A stretch of DNA of 64,000 nucleotides from Bacteroidota bacterium (lineage in GTDB: Bacteria; Bacteroidota; Bacteroidia; Cytophagales; Cyclobacteriaceae): positions 28,836 to 92,835 of the forward strand of contig JAEYXN010000314.1 in assembly GCA_023431285.1 (NCBI GenBank), read 5' to 3'. The position numbers and the translations under genes are program-made. The notes beneath the pieces were generated by a model. That model searched no databases, was not told the DNA's origin, and saw nothing but the letters and a program-made list of their open reading frames with translations. Each line of letters opens with the position of its first letter. The stretch's first letter is position 1. Positions 9,602-18,340 of the stretch are shown here, piece after piece.

Positions 9602-10981
9602 TTAGTTCAATAGATTTTTAATTTCTCCTTTTGATTTAAGGAGTGCTACCTCAGCCTGTTTCACCTTAAGCAACGCTTCTATCAGCTGGTTCTGCGCCTG
9701 TATGCGTGACGATTCTGCCTGAAGGAGATCAGTAAGAGAGCTGACACCCTCATTGTAGTTCTGAAGTGTCACATCGTATACGCTATTCGCCAATTCCACA
9801 TTCGCCTTTTGTGCTTCATAGCTCTCGAAGCTCGTCTCATAGGATTTCACTGAATTAACGAACTCCATATTCGACTGCTGTCTTGTAAATGCCATGTCGT
9901 TCTCTGTCTTCATTCTGTGAATCTTCGACTGCTGTACTTTGGCAGACTTATTAAACCCGTCAAACACAGGGATTGACAGTCGCAGACCGATTGAAGCGAT
10001 ATCAAAGGTGAGTGGGTTAATCCCTGATTTTAAGAAGAAGTCATTGCTCTGCGCGGTGTATGAATAGTTTCCGAACAATGAAAGCGTTGGGAAATAACCT
10101 GAAGAAAAACTCTTGCGCTCAAGATCATAAAGCTCCAGCTGGGTGCTGAGCTGACGAAACTCAATTTTGTTCTCAAATGCCCAATCACCCGCAGTAAGTG
10201 AGGCATCAATCTGATAATCCTGAGAAGCTTCGATCAAAGGCTCGGCAACCTCCAGCGGCGTGTTAATATCCATGCCGGCAACAAGCTTTAGTTGGTTTGT
10301 AAGACTGGAGAACGCATCATCCACAGATCTGAGCTGAGTCTGCAAATTTGTAACATTGACTTTGAGCCGGTCTACGTCCAGTTTCCTTGCAACACCATTC
10401 TCAAATCTTGAAGTAGTGATATCAAGGTTCTTCTTTGTCTGTTCGAGATTGGTCTCGATCACGTTGCGTTGCGCCTGCATGGATGCTACCTGATAAAAGA
10501 GTGACGATGTCTGCTGAATGACCTCTTCTTCAGTTCTCTCAATATTATTGCGATAATATTCCTCACTCACTTTTGCAGCCTTGATACCAGTGAATACACT
10601 TTGGTTAAAGATCTGCTGAGTGGCCTGCAGGGTAGCCGTTGCTGAATGTTGCATCCCGGCGCGGAGAACCAGATAATCATCCTCCCCTGCATTCGGATCA
10701 GCCATTTTCGCAGGGAACACAAAAGCCTGGCGAATCACGTTATTTGTTACGTCGCCGCTGATATTTACCTGAGGCAATGCCGCTGACTTCACCTCACGGG
10801 TTTTCTGCTCTCCTTCCTGGTAATCATATTTTGCCCGCGCTATGTTTGCATTTTGCTGTAGCGCCAGCTCCAGTACCTGCTTCAGCGTGTACCGGCTTGG
10901 TGTTTGCGCGAATGCATCTGACAGAAAGATTGATGCTGTCAGAACCAAAACTACTCTAAGTCTCATATCCGTTTTTCTCAT
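9602..10981 (-). CDS. TolC-family outer-membrane efflux channel
   Basis: The 459-residue protein has a signal peptide (RLRVVLVLTASIFLSDAFAQ) and two OEP repeats rich in long helices, for example the repeat-like segments YRNNIERTEEEVIQQTSSLF and NYNEGVSSLTDLLQAESSRI. The latter matches the conserved GxxSxxDLLxAE signature of TolC-like channels. The first ATG (10981) directly abuts the stop of the upstream tetR; the internal ATG at 10966 (MRLRVV) would give a more compact signal peptide. Translational coupling with tetR is likely because no base separates the stop codon from the first start. Confidence 0.93.
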   Translation of the reverse strand: MRKTDMRLRVVLVLTASIFLSDAFAQTPSRYTLKQVLELALQQNANIARAKYDYQEGEQKTREVKSAALPQVNISGDVTNNVIRQAFVFPAKMADPNAGEDDYLVLRAGMQHSATATLQATQQIFNQSVFTGIKAAKVSEEYYRNNIERTEEEVIQQTSSLFYQVASMQAQRNVIETNLEQTKKNLDITTSRFENGVARKLDVDRLKVNVTNLQTQLRSVDDAFSSLTNQLKLVAGMDINTPLEVAEPLIEASQDYQIDASLTAGDWAFENKIEFRQLSTQLELYDLERKSFSSGYFPTLSLFGNYSYTAQSNDFFLKSGINPLTFDIASIGLRLSIPVFDGFNKSAKVQQSKIHRMKTENDMAFTRQQSNMEFVNSVKSYETSFESYEAQKANVELANSVYDVTLQNYNEGVSSLTDLLQAESSRIQAQNQLIEALLKVKQAEVALLKSKGEIKNLLN

Positions 10982-11614
10982 TTAAATTTGTTGTGCCTGA
11001 ATCACTCCGGCTTTACGTTTCTGATAAAGCTTTCTCCCCTTCTCAGTAGCAATTCCCCAGACGAAATGGTCGAGGATGCAATCCGCTACTGATTTGAAAT
11101 CAAATTTTGTTCTTGGAAAGATGTCGGAGTTAAATGCCATCGAAGCTTGCTCGAGACGCATGCGTGTCGCAATCTCCGGATCGATCTCCGGTCTGAAGAC
11201 GCCCTCTTTGACACCATCCACGATATTGTCTTTCACGATATTGAACAGGTATTCCTTTCTGAATTCCTGCATCAGCGCCCATGCTTTCTGATGATACTTC
11301 TGAAGCTCGAAGACAAGGTTTGCAGTGGTCTCGCTGACATTTCGCTTCAAGAATTGATGGACCCTCAGGAGCAGATCGATTGGATCCTCAGATTGTTTAC
11401 CGATGTTGGTAAGCGTCGCCTTCTCCTGTTGGAGATACTGCGACATGGTGAGGGTCACGATCTGGTCCTTGTCCTTAAAGTATTGATAGATTGTCTTTTT
11501 GGATACCCCAAGATGATGGGCGATATCATCCATTGAAATGCTCCGAAGGCCGTATTTTATAAACAGCTCGGATGCGGTCTTTAATATCCTGTCTCTTGTT
11601 TGATTATCCGTCAT
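10982..11614 (-). CDS. TetR/AcrR-family repressor of the efflux operon
   Basis: The 210-residue protein has an N-terminal TetR helix-turn-helix (about 24-53, ISMDDIAHHLGVSKKTIYQY) followed by a helical ligand domain without a recognisable subfamily. It is the first gene of the efflux operon, and its stop codon touches the ATG of the TolC-like gene. An inverted repeat 11 bp upstream (11626-11653) is a good candidate for autoregulation of the whole operon. The role as local repressor is inferred from position; the effector is unknown. Confidence 0.92.
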   Translation of the reverse strand: MTDNQTRDRILKTASELFIKYGLRSISMDDIAHHLGVSKKTIYQYFKDKDQIVTLTMSQYLQQEKATLTNIGKQSEDPIDLLLRVHQFLKRNVSETTANLVFELQKYHQKAWALMQEFRKEYLFNIVKDNIVDGVKEGVFRPEIDPEIATRMRLEQASMAFNSDIFPRTKFDFKSVADCILDHFVWGIATEKGRKLYQKRKAGVIQAQQI

Positions 11615-11625
11615 TCTTATGGTTA

Positions 11626-11653
11626 GGAAACTATCATTTCTATTAAAGTTTCC
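11626..11653. promoter_or_regulatory. Candidate TetR operator (28-bp inverted repeat)
   Basis: GGAAACT (11626-11632) and AGTTTCC (11647-11653) form a perfect 7-bp inverted repeat with a 14-bp spacer, just before the tetR start at 11614. A further half-site, AGTTTCC, recurs at 11656-11662. Position and symmetry fit an operator for the divergently symmetric TetR dimer; binding is inferred. Confidence 0.55.
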
Positions 11654-11808
11654 ACAGTTTCCATAACGGCAAGATTCGGAATTAGTTCGCTAAATCCACA
11701 TAAATATGAAACAAATATTTACCAAAATGCTCTAATTGATCCCGAAAGGGCATTTTTTTACTGACTATTTAACCTAAAAAGTCAGTGCGTCAGATTGGCT
11801 TTTGCAGA

Positions 11809-12402
11809 TCAGGCCTTGAGAGATTTGAGAAATACGTCCACAAAAAGAAGGGTCAGCCTTTCAGAGCGGTCACTGTTCAGGGGGGCATTTAACTGAGTTG
11901 AAGTAACTGCGCTGGTGCGTAAACCAACGAGTGTTGACAGAAAAAGCTCGGCATAACTGTCTGCCGGTACCTTGCGGAACTCACCATTGTCAATACCCTG
12001 TACAAGGATAGCCAGAACAAATGCCAGTTCCTTTTGGTAGATCCGTTGACGGAGGTCGTCAAAGAGCGGGTTAAACACCTCCGTTAGTGTCACAGACTCA
12101 ACCTTCGCAAGGTTCAGCAATCGTTTGAGAAGGTCCTGTCGGGTACCTATATACTTCTTGAACTTGAAGGAAGCTTTACTGGGTCGGGCGATAAGCGTCT
12201 CCATCGTCTGAATGAACTCTGCCACATCCTGTTCGACCACAGCGATAAACAATTGATCTTTATCTGGAAAGTAGTAATACAACGCCGCCTTAGACATTCC
12301 GATGTCCGCAGCGATCTCGTTCATTGTAGTTTTACTCAACCCATAATGGGCAAACCGCTTCCTCGCGGCATCCAGAATAGCAGTAACTCGTGTATCAGAC
12401 AT
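11809..12402 (-). CDS. TetR/AcrR-family transcriptional regulator
   Basis: The 197-residue protein starts MSDTRVTAILDAARKRFAHY and has a clear TetR helix-turn-helix (about 22-50, TTMNEIAADIGMSKAALYYY). The C-terminal ligand domain is divergent. It lies about 195 bp upstream of the efflux tetR on the same strand and reads towards it, but the gap holds the candidate operator and so probably a separate promoter. The target is unknown; control of the neighbouring efflux operon is possible. Confidence 0.9.
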   Translation of the reverse strand: MSDTRVTAILDAARKRFAHYGLSKTTMNEIAADIGMSKAALYYYFPDKDQLFIAVVEQDVAEFIQTMETLIARPSKASFKFKKYIGTRQDLLKRLLNLAKVESVTLTEVFNPLFDDLRQRIYQKELAFVLAILVQGIDNGEFRKVPADSYAELFLSTLVGLRTSAVTSTQLNAPLNSDRSERLTLLFVDVFLKSLKA

Positions 12403-12499
12403 TCTTCTTCAAACTCATTGCAAAATAAGGCGCAGCATTGAGAAATTCAGAATTACACATCGATCTATAAGTAAATGCATCGGGCACTCATGCTAAACA

Positions 12500-13414
12500 T
12501 CACGACAACGCCTGAGGAGGAGGACCTCCTGCAGGACGCGATTTATCCTCCGGAAGCGGTACAAACTCCTTATCATCATTTGGTGGAAGGATAATACGTC
12601 CCTCCTTCCAATCCGCTTTGGCCTGTTCAATACGCTCCTTTCGTGAAGAGACAAAATTCCACCAGATGAACCGCTCACCGAGGGGCTCACCTCCGAGCAT
12701 CATGAGCGCGGAAGGTTCCAGCGCTTTTATCCGCGGATCCACACCTTTCTTAACCACCACGAGCTGTCCAGCCTGATAAGGACGACCCGAAACTTCAATG
12801 CTTCCCTTCGCGACATATACACCACGCTCTGAATGACCTGCGGGCAGCCCAAACGTTGCATTGGCTTCCAGAACAACATGCAGATAGAACATCGGTGAAT
12901 GCGTCTTCACTTCAGACTTCACGCCGAAACTATCCCCTGCGATGAGACGCATCCAGACGCCCTTCTCCTGAAAGACCGGCAGCGCGTCAGGCTTGTAATT
13001 CTCGAAAGAGGGATTCGCTTCCTCATCCTTCTCGGGTAGCGCCACCCAGGTTTGAATCATCTCAAGAGTACCTCCGGCAAGCACCGATGGATCTTCAAAC
13101 CTTTCAGAATGAGATATACCTTTTCCAGCGGTCATCCAGTTGACCTCTCCGGGACGAATCACCTGTTCAACGCCAAGGCTATCCCTGTGTGTCACTTGTC
13201 CACCGAAGAGATAACTCACCGTAGAAAGGCCTATATGCGGATGCGGAAGAACATCCATCGTGTTTGCACTTGATGGATTTGCAGCGACTGGTCCCGCATG
13301 ATCCATGAAAATGAACGGCCCCACCATTCTTCGCTGACGGAAGGGAAGGATTCTCTTTACATCCATACCAGGAGCAAGAGCGGCATGCCGGGCTTCAATG
13401 ACTATATCAATCAT
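12500..13414 (-). CDS. Pirin-family protein (bicupin)
   Basis: The 304-residue protein has the pirin N-terminal cupin (MVGPFIFMDHAGPV, then PHPHIGLSTVSYLFGGQVTHRDS, which carries the metal-binding His residues) and the C-terminal pirin domain (about 180-285). The HPHIG..T...G...HRDS pattern is diagnostic. Pirins are cytoplasmic metal cupins; some oxidise quercetin and others act as redox-sensing cofactors, so the reaction here is not assigned. The gene is monocistronic, and the next gene is divergent with 119 bp between starts. Confidence 0.92.
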   Translation of the reverse strand: MIDIVIEARHAALAPGMDVKRILPFRQRRMVGPFIFMDHAGPVAANPSSANTMDVLPHPHIGLSTVSYLFGGQVTHRDSLGVEQVIRPGEVNWMTAGKGISHSERFEDPSVLAGGTLEMIQTWVALPEKDEEANPSFENYKPDALPVFQEKGVWMRLIAGDSFGVKSEVKTHSPMFYLHVVLEANATFGLPAGHSERGVYVAKGSIEVSGRPYQAGQLVVVKKGVDPRIKALEPSALMMLGGEPLGERFIWWNFVSSRKERIEQAKADWKEGRIILPPNDDKEFVPLPEDKSRPAGGPPPQALS

Positions 13415-13533
13415 CCAGTAAAGTTTTGACCAAGATACTTCTTTTTAGAGGCTCGTAAATACAGAACTCTTCCTCGAGAAAACAAAGCGTTTGTAGAATA
13501 AAGGAAGTTTTCCGTATTTGCCTGTCTGCATTG

Positions 13534-14337
13534 ATGAAAAAGAAGGAACTTGAAAAAGGGGCGGACGCTTCCCTCTCTGTTGTAAACATCAGACCTGCCC
13601 AAATAACTGCATTCTTCTGGATCTGTATTAGCGCCCTCCTCGTTGCAAACATCACGGTACTCATTCTCAAGTTTGGGTTTCATCACCATTCGCTCCGGGG
13701 TATGACAAAGGCATTTTTCTTTGACAACGAAGCGAACTATCCCACAATGTATTCCGGGCTGGCTATCATATTCGCTGCATCACTGCTTTGGAAGATAAGC
13801 CTGATCAAGTCTGAAACGATCGCCAATCGTCGCAGTTGGCGTTTCCTTTCGCTGCTATTCCTTTTTCTCGCAGCGGATGAGCTGTTCAGTCTGCATGAAT
13901 TCCTCATCACGCCCACGAAACACATGTTGGGCTCCTTATCCTTTGATTCAGGATTTCTCTACTTCGCATGGTTCGTACCTTATGTTCTTCTCATGCTTTT
14001 CTGCGGTGTCTTCTTAATCAGATTCTTCTTCCGTCTTCCACAGAAAACACGAGTCCGATTTGTCCTGGCTGGTATTGTATTTGTTGCCGGCGCAGTCGGA
14101 ATGGAAATGATTGGCGGCAACTACTGGCAGGCACAAGGGTGGGATGTTCACGGAGAGGATGACATCGACCTCACCTACGCAGCCATCGTCACCATTGAAG
14201 AACTCCTGGAGATGGTAGGGATTGCCCTATTTGTCCATGCACTCAGTGACTATTATCTATCGAGAAAATCTTATTCCTTCCAGGTAAACCTTGTATCCCA
14301 ACCTTCTGACGCATCGAGCCATTCGCCTCTGGCCTGA
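13534..14337 (+). CDS. Unknown six-helix membrane protein
   Basis: I do not recognise the family. An in-frame TTG at 13531 precedes it, but ATG 13534 (MKKKELEKGADAS) is the better start, giving 267 aa. About six hydrophobic helices are visible. Within or next to them are conserved-looking polar clusters: ADELFSLHEF in helix 3, GMEMIGGNYW after helix 5 and TIEELLEMVG in helix 6. Acidic and His residues inside helices suggest metal or proton handling, but this is inference. It is divergent from pirin and precedes a TonB-dependent receptor gene by 124 bp. Confidence 0.78.
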   Translation: MKKKELEKGADASLSVVNIRPAQITAFFWICISALLVANITVLILKFGFHHHSLRGMTKAFFFDNEANYPTMYSGLAIIFAASLLWKISLIKSETIANRRSWRFLSLLFLFLAADELFSLHEFLITPTKHMLGSLSFDSGFLYFAWFVPYVLLMLFCGVFLIRFFFRLPQKTRVRFVLAGIVFVAGAVGMEMIGGNYWQAQGWDVHGEDDIDLTYAAIVTIEELLEMVGIALFVHALSDYYLSRKSYSFQVNLVSQPSDASSHSPLA

Positions 14338-14461
14338 TGGATGTTAGCTTCAAGGGCTTATACCCTCTGTAGCTCATTCAAACAGCCAAACGCGCACTGG
14401 TAAAATATCTTATTGGAACCTGGAATGAAACAGAGACCTTTCGGGGAAACTTAAACCCTTC

Positions 14462-16897
14462 ATGCGGCTAAAAACCCCCCGTCCGAAACCTCAGGCGCTT
14501 ATCCTGATCGTTAGTATTCTATTACTTTCTGCAACCTCCTCCCTTGCCCAATCGCGTATAGCGGGGACCGTTATAGATTCCCTGACCTCAAAACCACTTC
14601 CCTATGCGACGGTCAGTATTTATTCAGCTGCAGCTAAACAACTGATTACTGGTAATGTCTCCGATGACGCAGGGAAGTTCAGCATCGAAGTTGATCCTGG
14701 ACAGTACTACGCGGAGATCACGTTCATAGGTTACACTGCCCATCGCACCAAAAGCATTACAGTGACCGCTAACGAGACCGTTACACTGGGCAATGTCTCA
14801 ATCTCACCAACCGAGAAAGTTCTGCAGGAAGTAACTGTCCAGGCTGAGAAGAGCTCGATGGAGCTGCTTCTTGACAGGAAAGTATTTAATGTTGGCAAAG
14901 ACCTTGCGAATAGTGGAGGCACCGCATCGGATGTTTTGATGAACATCCCTTCAGTAGCAGTAGATCCGGAGGGAAATATCAGGCTTAGGGGAAGTGAGAA
15001 CGTCCGCATTCTTATTGATGGAAAACCATCAGGGCTGGTGAGCTTCCGTGGTGGTAGTGGACTCCAACAACTTCAGGCAAGCATGATCGAACGTGTTGAA
15101 GTCATTACCAACCCTTCTGCGCGATATGAAGCAGAAGGACTTGGAGGAATCATAAACATAATTCTCAAGAAGGAACAGAGTCAGGGATTCAACGGATCCA
15201 TTGACGCAATAGTGGGCAACCCGGACAACTTTGGTTTGGCTGCCAATATCAATTACCGTCATAAGAAGATAAACTTCTTTATCAATTATGGATTCGCATA
15301 CCGTAAGCAGATCGGAACAAGCTCACTTCATCAGGAAGTCTATACAGGGAATGAAACCGCTATCCTCGATCAGTCGAACCGCTTCATTTATGAAATGCTC
15401 AACAATAACATTCGCGGAGGCATTGATCTTTTCCTGGGAGACAACAGTATCCTGACCGGCTCATACCTCTACCGCGGATTGCGCGGGATCCGTCATTCGA
15501 CATTGCGATATCGGGATTTCCTGAACAGCACGGCAAACCCTATTGGGAACAGCAGGCGTACCCAGGACGAAGAAGAAGATGAACCCAACTCCGAATATTC
15601 ATTGATCTACAAACGGACCTTCGAAGGAAAGGGACACGAACTTATTGCTGAAGCGAAGTTTCTTGACAATCGCGAGACGTCGGACCAGGACTTTAATGAG
15701 TTTCAGTATGAGAATGACGGCACCGAGATCATACAGGACCGACTGTTCCAAAAGTCTATCAACATTGAAAGTGAGAAGCAGTACCTTGTTCAGTTGGACT
15801 ATACCAGGCCCTTTGCTCAATCCGGAAAGATGGAAGCTGGACTTCGATCCAGTCTGCGGGAGATGGCCAATGATTTCTGGGTCCGCCAGCTGGATGAAGA
15901 TGGAAACTATTTTGTTGTCAACGGACTGGATAATGTCTTCTATTACGATGAACGTATAACGGCAGCGTATGCTATCCTCGGGAATAAGACGGGGCGTTTC
16001 TCTTATCAGGCGGGACTTCGCAGCGAGTGGACAGACATTGAAACAGTTCTTGAAGAAACAAATGAGACGAACCCTAGAGATTATTACAATCTGTTTCCGA
16101 GTGCTCACCTTACTTACGACATCGGGCATGAGAACAGTGTCCAGGTGAGTTACAGCAGGAGGATCCGCAGGCCGACCTATAATGATCTGAGTCCTTTCGT
16201 TACGTTCTCCGACAGACGCAACTACTTTGCAGGAAACCCAAACCTCGATCCCGAGTTCAGCGACGTTTATGAGATCGGTTTTATCAGAAACTTTCAACTG
16301 GGATCATTTTCTTCGTCGGTGTACAACCGCCGCACTGTTGATCGAATTGAGCGGATCAGAACAGTAGACGAAGAAGGGATAGCCACTACGTTACCGCAGA
16401 ACCTCCTTTCAGAAACGGCCTATGGAGTGGAGTTCAGCACGACGCTGGATATTACAAAGTGGTGGAAATGGGACGCCAACTTTAACTTCTTTCACGCTGA
16501 TATCAATGGATCAAACATCGTGGATGACTATCAGAACACCACCTATAGTTGGTTTGCACGTCAGACGTCGAAGTTCTCTTTGCCACAAGGTATTGAGCTG
16601 CAACTGCGCACAAATTATGAGGCACCTCAGAAAACAGTTCAGGGACGTCGCAAGGCACTTTACTATGCTGACTTCTCAGCCAGCAAGGATGTGCTGAAAG
16701 GAAGGGGAACGGTCAACCTCAACATCATGGACCTGTTTAATTCCCGGCGGATGCGAATGATCTCGGAAGGCGAAATATTCTACTCAGAGCTTCAGAATCA
16801 ATTCAGAAAGCGACAGGTGAATCTGACCTTCAGCTACAGGATCAACCGTGCTAAGGCGGTGAGAAAACAACAGCGTGAAGCCACACTGGAGGAGTAA
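14462..16897 (+). CDS. TonB-dependent-receptor-like outer-membrane protein
   Basis: The 811-residue protein has a signal peptide ending near Ala29 (SILLLSATSSLAQS), a carboxypeptidase-regulatory-like beta-sandwich (about 31-115, IAGTVIDSLTSKPLPYATVSIY), a plug domain (about 130-235, with ASDVLMNIPSVAVDPEGNI and NPSARYEAEGLGGIINIILK), and a C-terminal barrel of the OMP_b-brl_3 type. There is no SusD-like gene next to it, so it does not form a classical Sus pair. The ligand is unknown. It ends KQQREATLEE rather than in the aromatic residue usual for barrel proteins. A hairpin at 16960-16977 follows. Confidence 0.92.
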   Translation: MRLKTPRPKPQALILIVSILLLSATSSLAQSRIAGTVIDSLTSKPLPYATVSIYSAAAKQLITGNVSDDAGKFSIEVDPGQYYAEITFIGYTAHRTKSITVTANETVTLGNVSISPTEKVLQEVTVQAEKSSMELLLDRKVFNVGKDLANSGGTASDVLMNIPSVAVDPEGNIRLRGSENVRILIDGKPSGLVSFRGGSGLQQLQASMIERVEVITNPSARYEAEGLGGIINIILKKEQSQGFNGSIDAIVGNPDNFGLAANINYRHKKINFFINYGFAYRKQIGTSSLHQEVYTGNETAILDQSNRFIYEMLNNNIRGGIDLFLGDNSILTGSYLYRGLRGIRHSTLRYRDFLNSTANPIGNSRRTQDEEEDEPNSEYSLIYKRTFEGKGHELIAEAKFLDNRETSDQDFNEFQYENDGTEIIQDRLFQKSINIESEKQYLVQLDYTRPFAQSGKMEAGLRSSLREMANDFWVRQLDEDGNYFVVNGLDNVFYYDERITAAYAILGNKTGRFSYQAGLRSEWTDIETVLEETNETNPRDYYNLFPSAHLTYDIGHENSVQVSYSRRIRRPTYNDLSPFVTFSDRRNYFAGNPNLDPEFSDVYEIGFIRNFQLGSFSSSVYNRRTVDRIERIRTVDEEGIATTLPQNLLSETAYGVEFSTTLDITKWWKWDANFNFFHADINGSNIVDDYQNTTYSWFARQTSKFSLPQGIELQLRTNYEAPQKTVQGRRKALYYADFSASKDVLKGRGTVNLNIMDLFNSRRMRMISEGEIFYSELQNQFRKRQVNLTFSYRINRAKAVRKQQREATLEE

Positions 16898-16959
16898 CGT
16901 GAGATCCCTATCAGAGAAGATCAAAGCAATTTGGTCACATCAAGTCCCGTCAAGAGAAA

Positions 16960-16977
16960 AGGCGGGTCTCCCCGCCT
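16960..16977 (+). terminator. Probable terminator hairpin after the receptor gene
   Basis: AGGCGGG (16960-16966) pairs with CCCGCCT (16971-16977) around a TCTC tetraloop, followed by CTTCATCTATC. The stem is strong and GC-rich but the T-run is weak. Confidence 0.6.
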
Positions 16978-17185
16978 CTTCATCTATCTAACCCAAACAA
17001 TTTTTCTGATCGCCGTTGCATATCCTGAGGATTTGGAGCTTGGGTCCAGGACGCGCAGTTGAGTTGCTTTTCGGCTTGCAGACTTTAAGTTGTTTAGTGG
17101 TGTATCATTTTAGGTGGACTAGTAAAAGTGTCTTTAAACCGCTCCAGCGCTTGTTAATCCGAAGTTGTAAGGATTTTCTATAATT

Positions 17186-17199
17186 TGCAACCGATTGCA
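17186..17199. promoter_or_regulatory. LacI-family operator before lacI-GH67
   Basis: TGCAACCGATTGCA matches the LacI-family consensus TGnAAnCGnTTnCA at every defined position. It lies 102 bp before the LacI gene at 17302. Another 10-bp palindrome, CATTCGAATG, is at 17210-17219, and a -7-like TAACTTTG is at 17222-17229, so the operators would overlap or precede the promoter. The rest of the 16898-17301 gap shows no gene. Autoregulation and control of the GH67 gene are inferred. Confidence 0.65.
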
Positions 17200-17301
17200 T
17201 TTATTTATTCATTCGAATGCATAACTTTGGCTAGCATACACTGTAATACCCTTTTTAATGGATGCTACCGATTGTCGGGGAGTATTCAGAAATACTATTG
17301 A

Positions 17302-18336
17302 ATGAACGCCAGCCGCGACGTCACTATCTATGATCTTGCGAAAGCCCTGAAGCTTTCTCCTGCAACGGTCAGTCGTGGATTGAAAAATCATCCTGCCGTT
17401 AAGAAGGTCACGCGCGTTCGGATTCTCGATATGGCGAAGGTGATGGGATATCAGCGAAATCAGTTCGCCCGAAACCTCCGCGTAAGGCATACCAACACCA
17501 TCGGCGTGATCGTACCGCGACTCGACAGTTATGTGATGTCAGCCATCATCTCAGGGATGGAAAAAGTGGCGCAGGCCAGAGGATATAGTCTCCTCATCAG
17601 TCAATCACAGGAGTCCGCCGAGAAAGAGCAGTCTAATGTCAGGACTATGTTCAACAGCAGAGTTGACGGATTACTTCTATCATTATCCTCCAACACAGAG
17701 GATCTATCACATCTGGACGCCTTTTTCCAGAAGCGTATTCCGGTCATCCTGTTTGATCGGGTGGTCCGGCATCCCCTCTCCACCAGCATTTCTATTGACA
17801 ATGTCCGGGCAGGATATGATGTCACGCGTCATTTGATTGAGCAAGGCTGTAGTCGTATCGTGCACATTGGCGGAAGCATCAAGAGAGATGTGTACTCAGA
17901 CCGCCTGGAAGGTTATCGCGCCGCGCTTCAGGAAAGCGGAATGATCATTGATAACTCATTGGTATTTCATAATGAATTGAAAGAGGATGACGGAATCAAT
18001 GTAGCCCGGGCCATATTGGAGCTCGATCCGATGCCGGATGGAATCTTTGCCTCCAACGACACCACCGCTGCTGCGTGCATTAAGATTCTCAAAGAAAATG
18101 GGTTGAGCATCCCGGGAGATATCGCTGTTGCAGGCTTTAATGAGGATCCTGTATCCCGTGTCATCGAACCTCAACTCACCACCATTCACTACCCCGGATT
18201 GGACATGGGGGAACTGGCAGCGCGAACGATGATAGACGCCATTCGTGGGCAACATTCTGCCAGTTTGAATAATCTTATTTTGCGTCATCAACTTGTAGTG
18301 AGAAATTCAACACTTCGTCATTCAAACCAAAACTGA
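17302..18336 (+). CDS. LacI-family transcriptional regulator (copy 1)
   Basis: The 344-residue protein has an N-terminal LacI helix-turn-helix (about 7-30, TIYDLAKALKLSPATVSRGL), a hinge helix region and a periplasmic-binding-protein-like effector domain (from about 65, TNTIGVIVPRLDSYVMSAII), ending with the typical PGLDMGELAA segment. It is four bases upstream of the GH67 gene and presumably co-transcribed and controlling it. It is closely related along its whole length to the LacI protein at 20743-21771. The effector is likely a uronate or aldobiouronate, by context only. Confidence 0.94.
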   Translation: MNASRDVTIYDLAKALKLSPATVSRGLKNHPAVKKVTRVRILDMAKVMGYQRNQFARNLRVRHTNTIGVIVPRLDSYVMSAIISGMEKVAQARGYSLLISQSQESAEKEQSNVRTMFNSRVDGLLLSLSSNTEDLSHLDAFFQKRIPVILFDRVVRHPLSTSISIDNVRAGYDVTRHLIEQGCSRIVHIGGSIKRDVYSDRLEGYRAALQESGMIIDNSLVFHNELKEDDGINVARAILELDPMPDGIFASNDTTAAACIKILKENGLSIPGDIAVAGFNEDPVSRVIEPQLTTIHYPGLDMGELAARTMIDAIRGQHSASLNNLILRHQLVVRNSTLRHSNQN

Positions 18337-18340
18337 AAAA

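Noticed and set aside
15599..16297. 232-codon minus-strand frame inside the TonB-dependent receptor gene
   Set aside because: It lies fully antisense to a well-supported gene, with no family motif.
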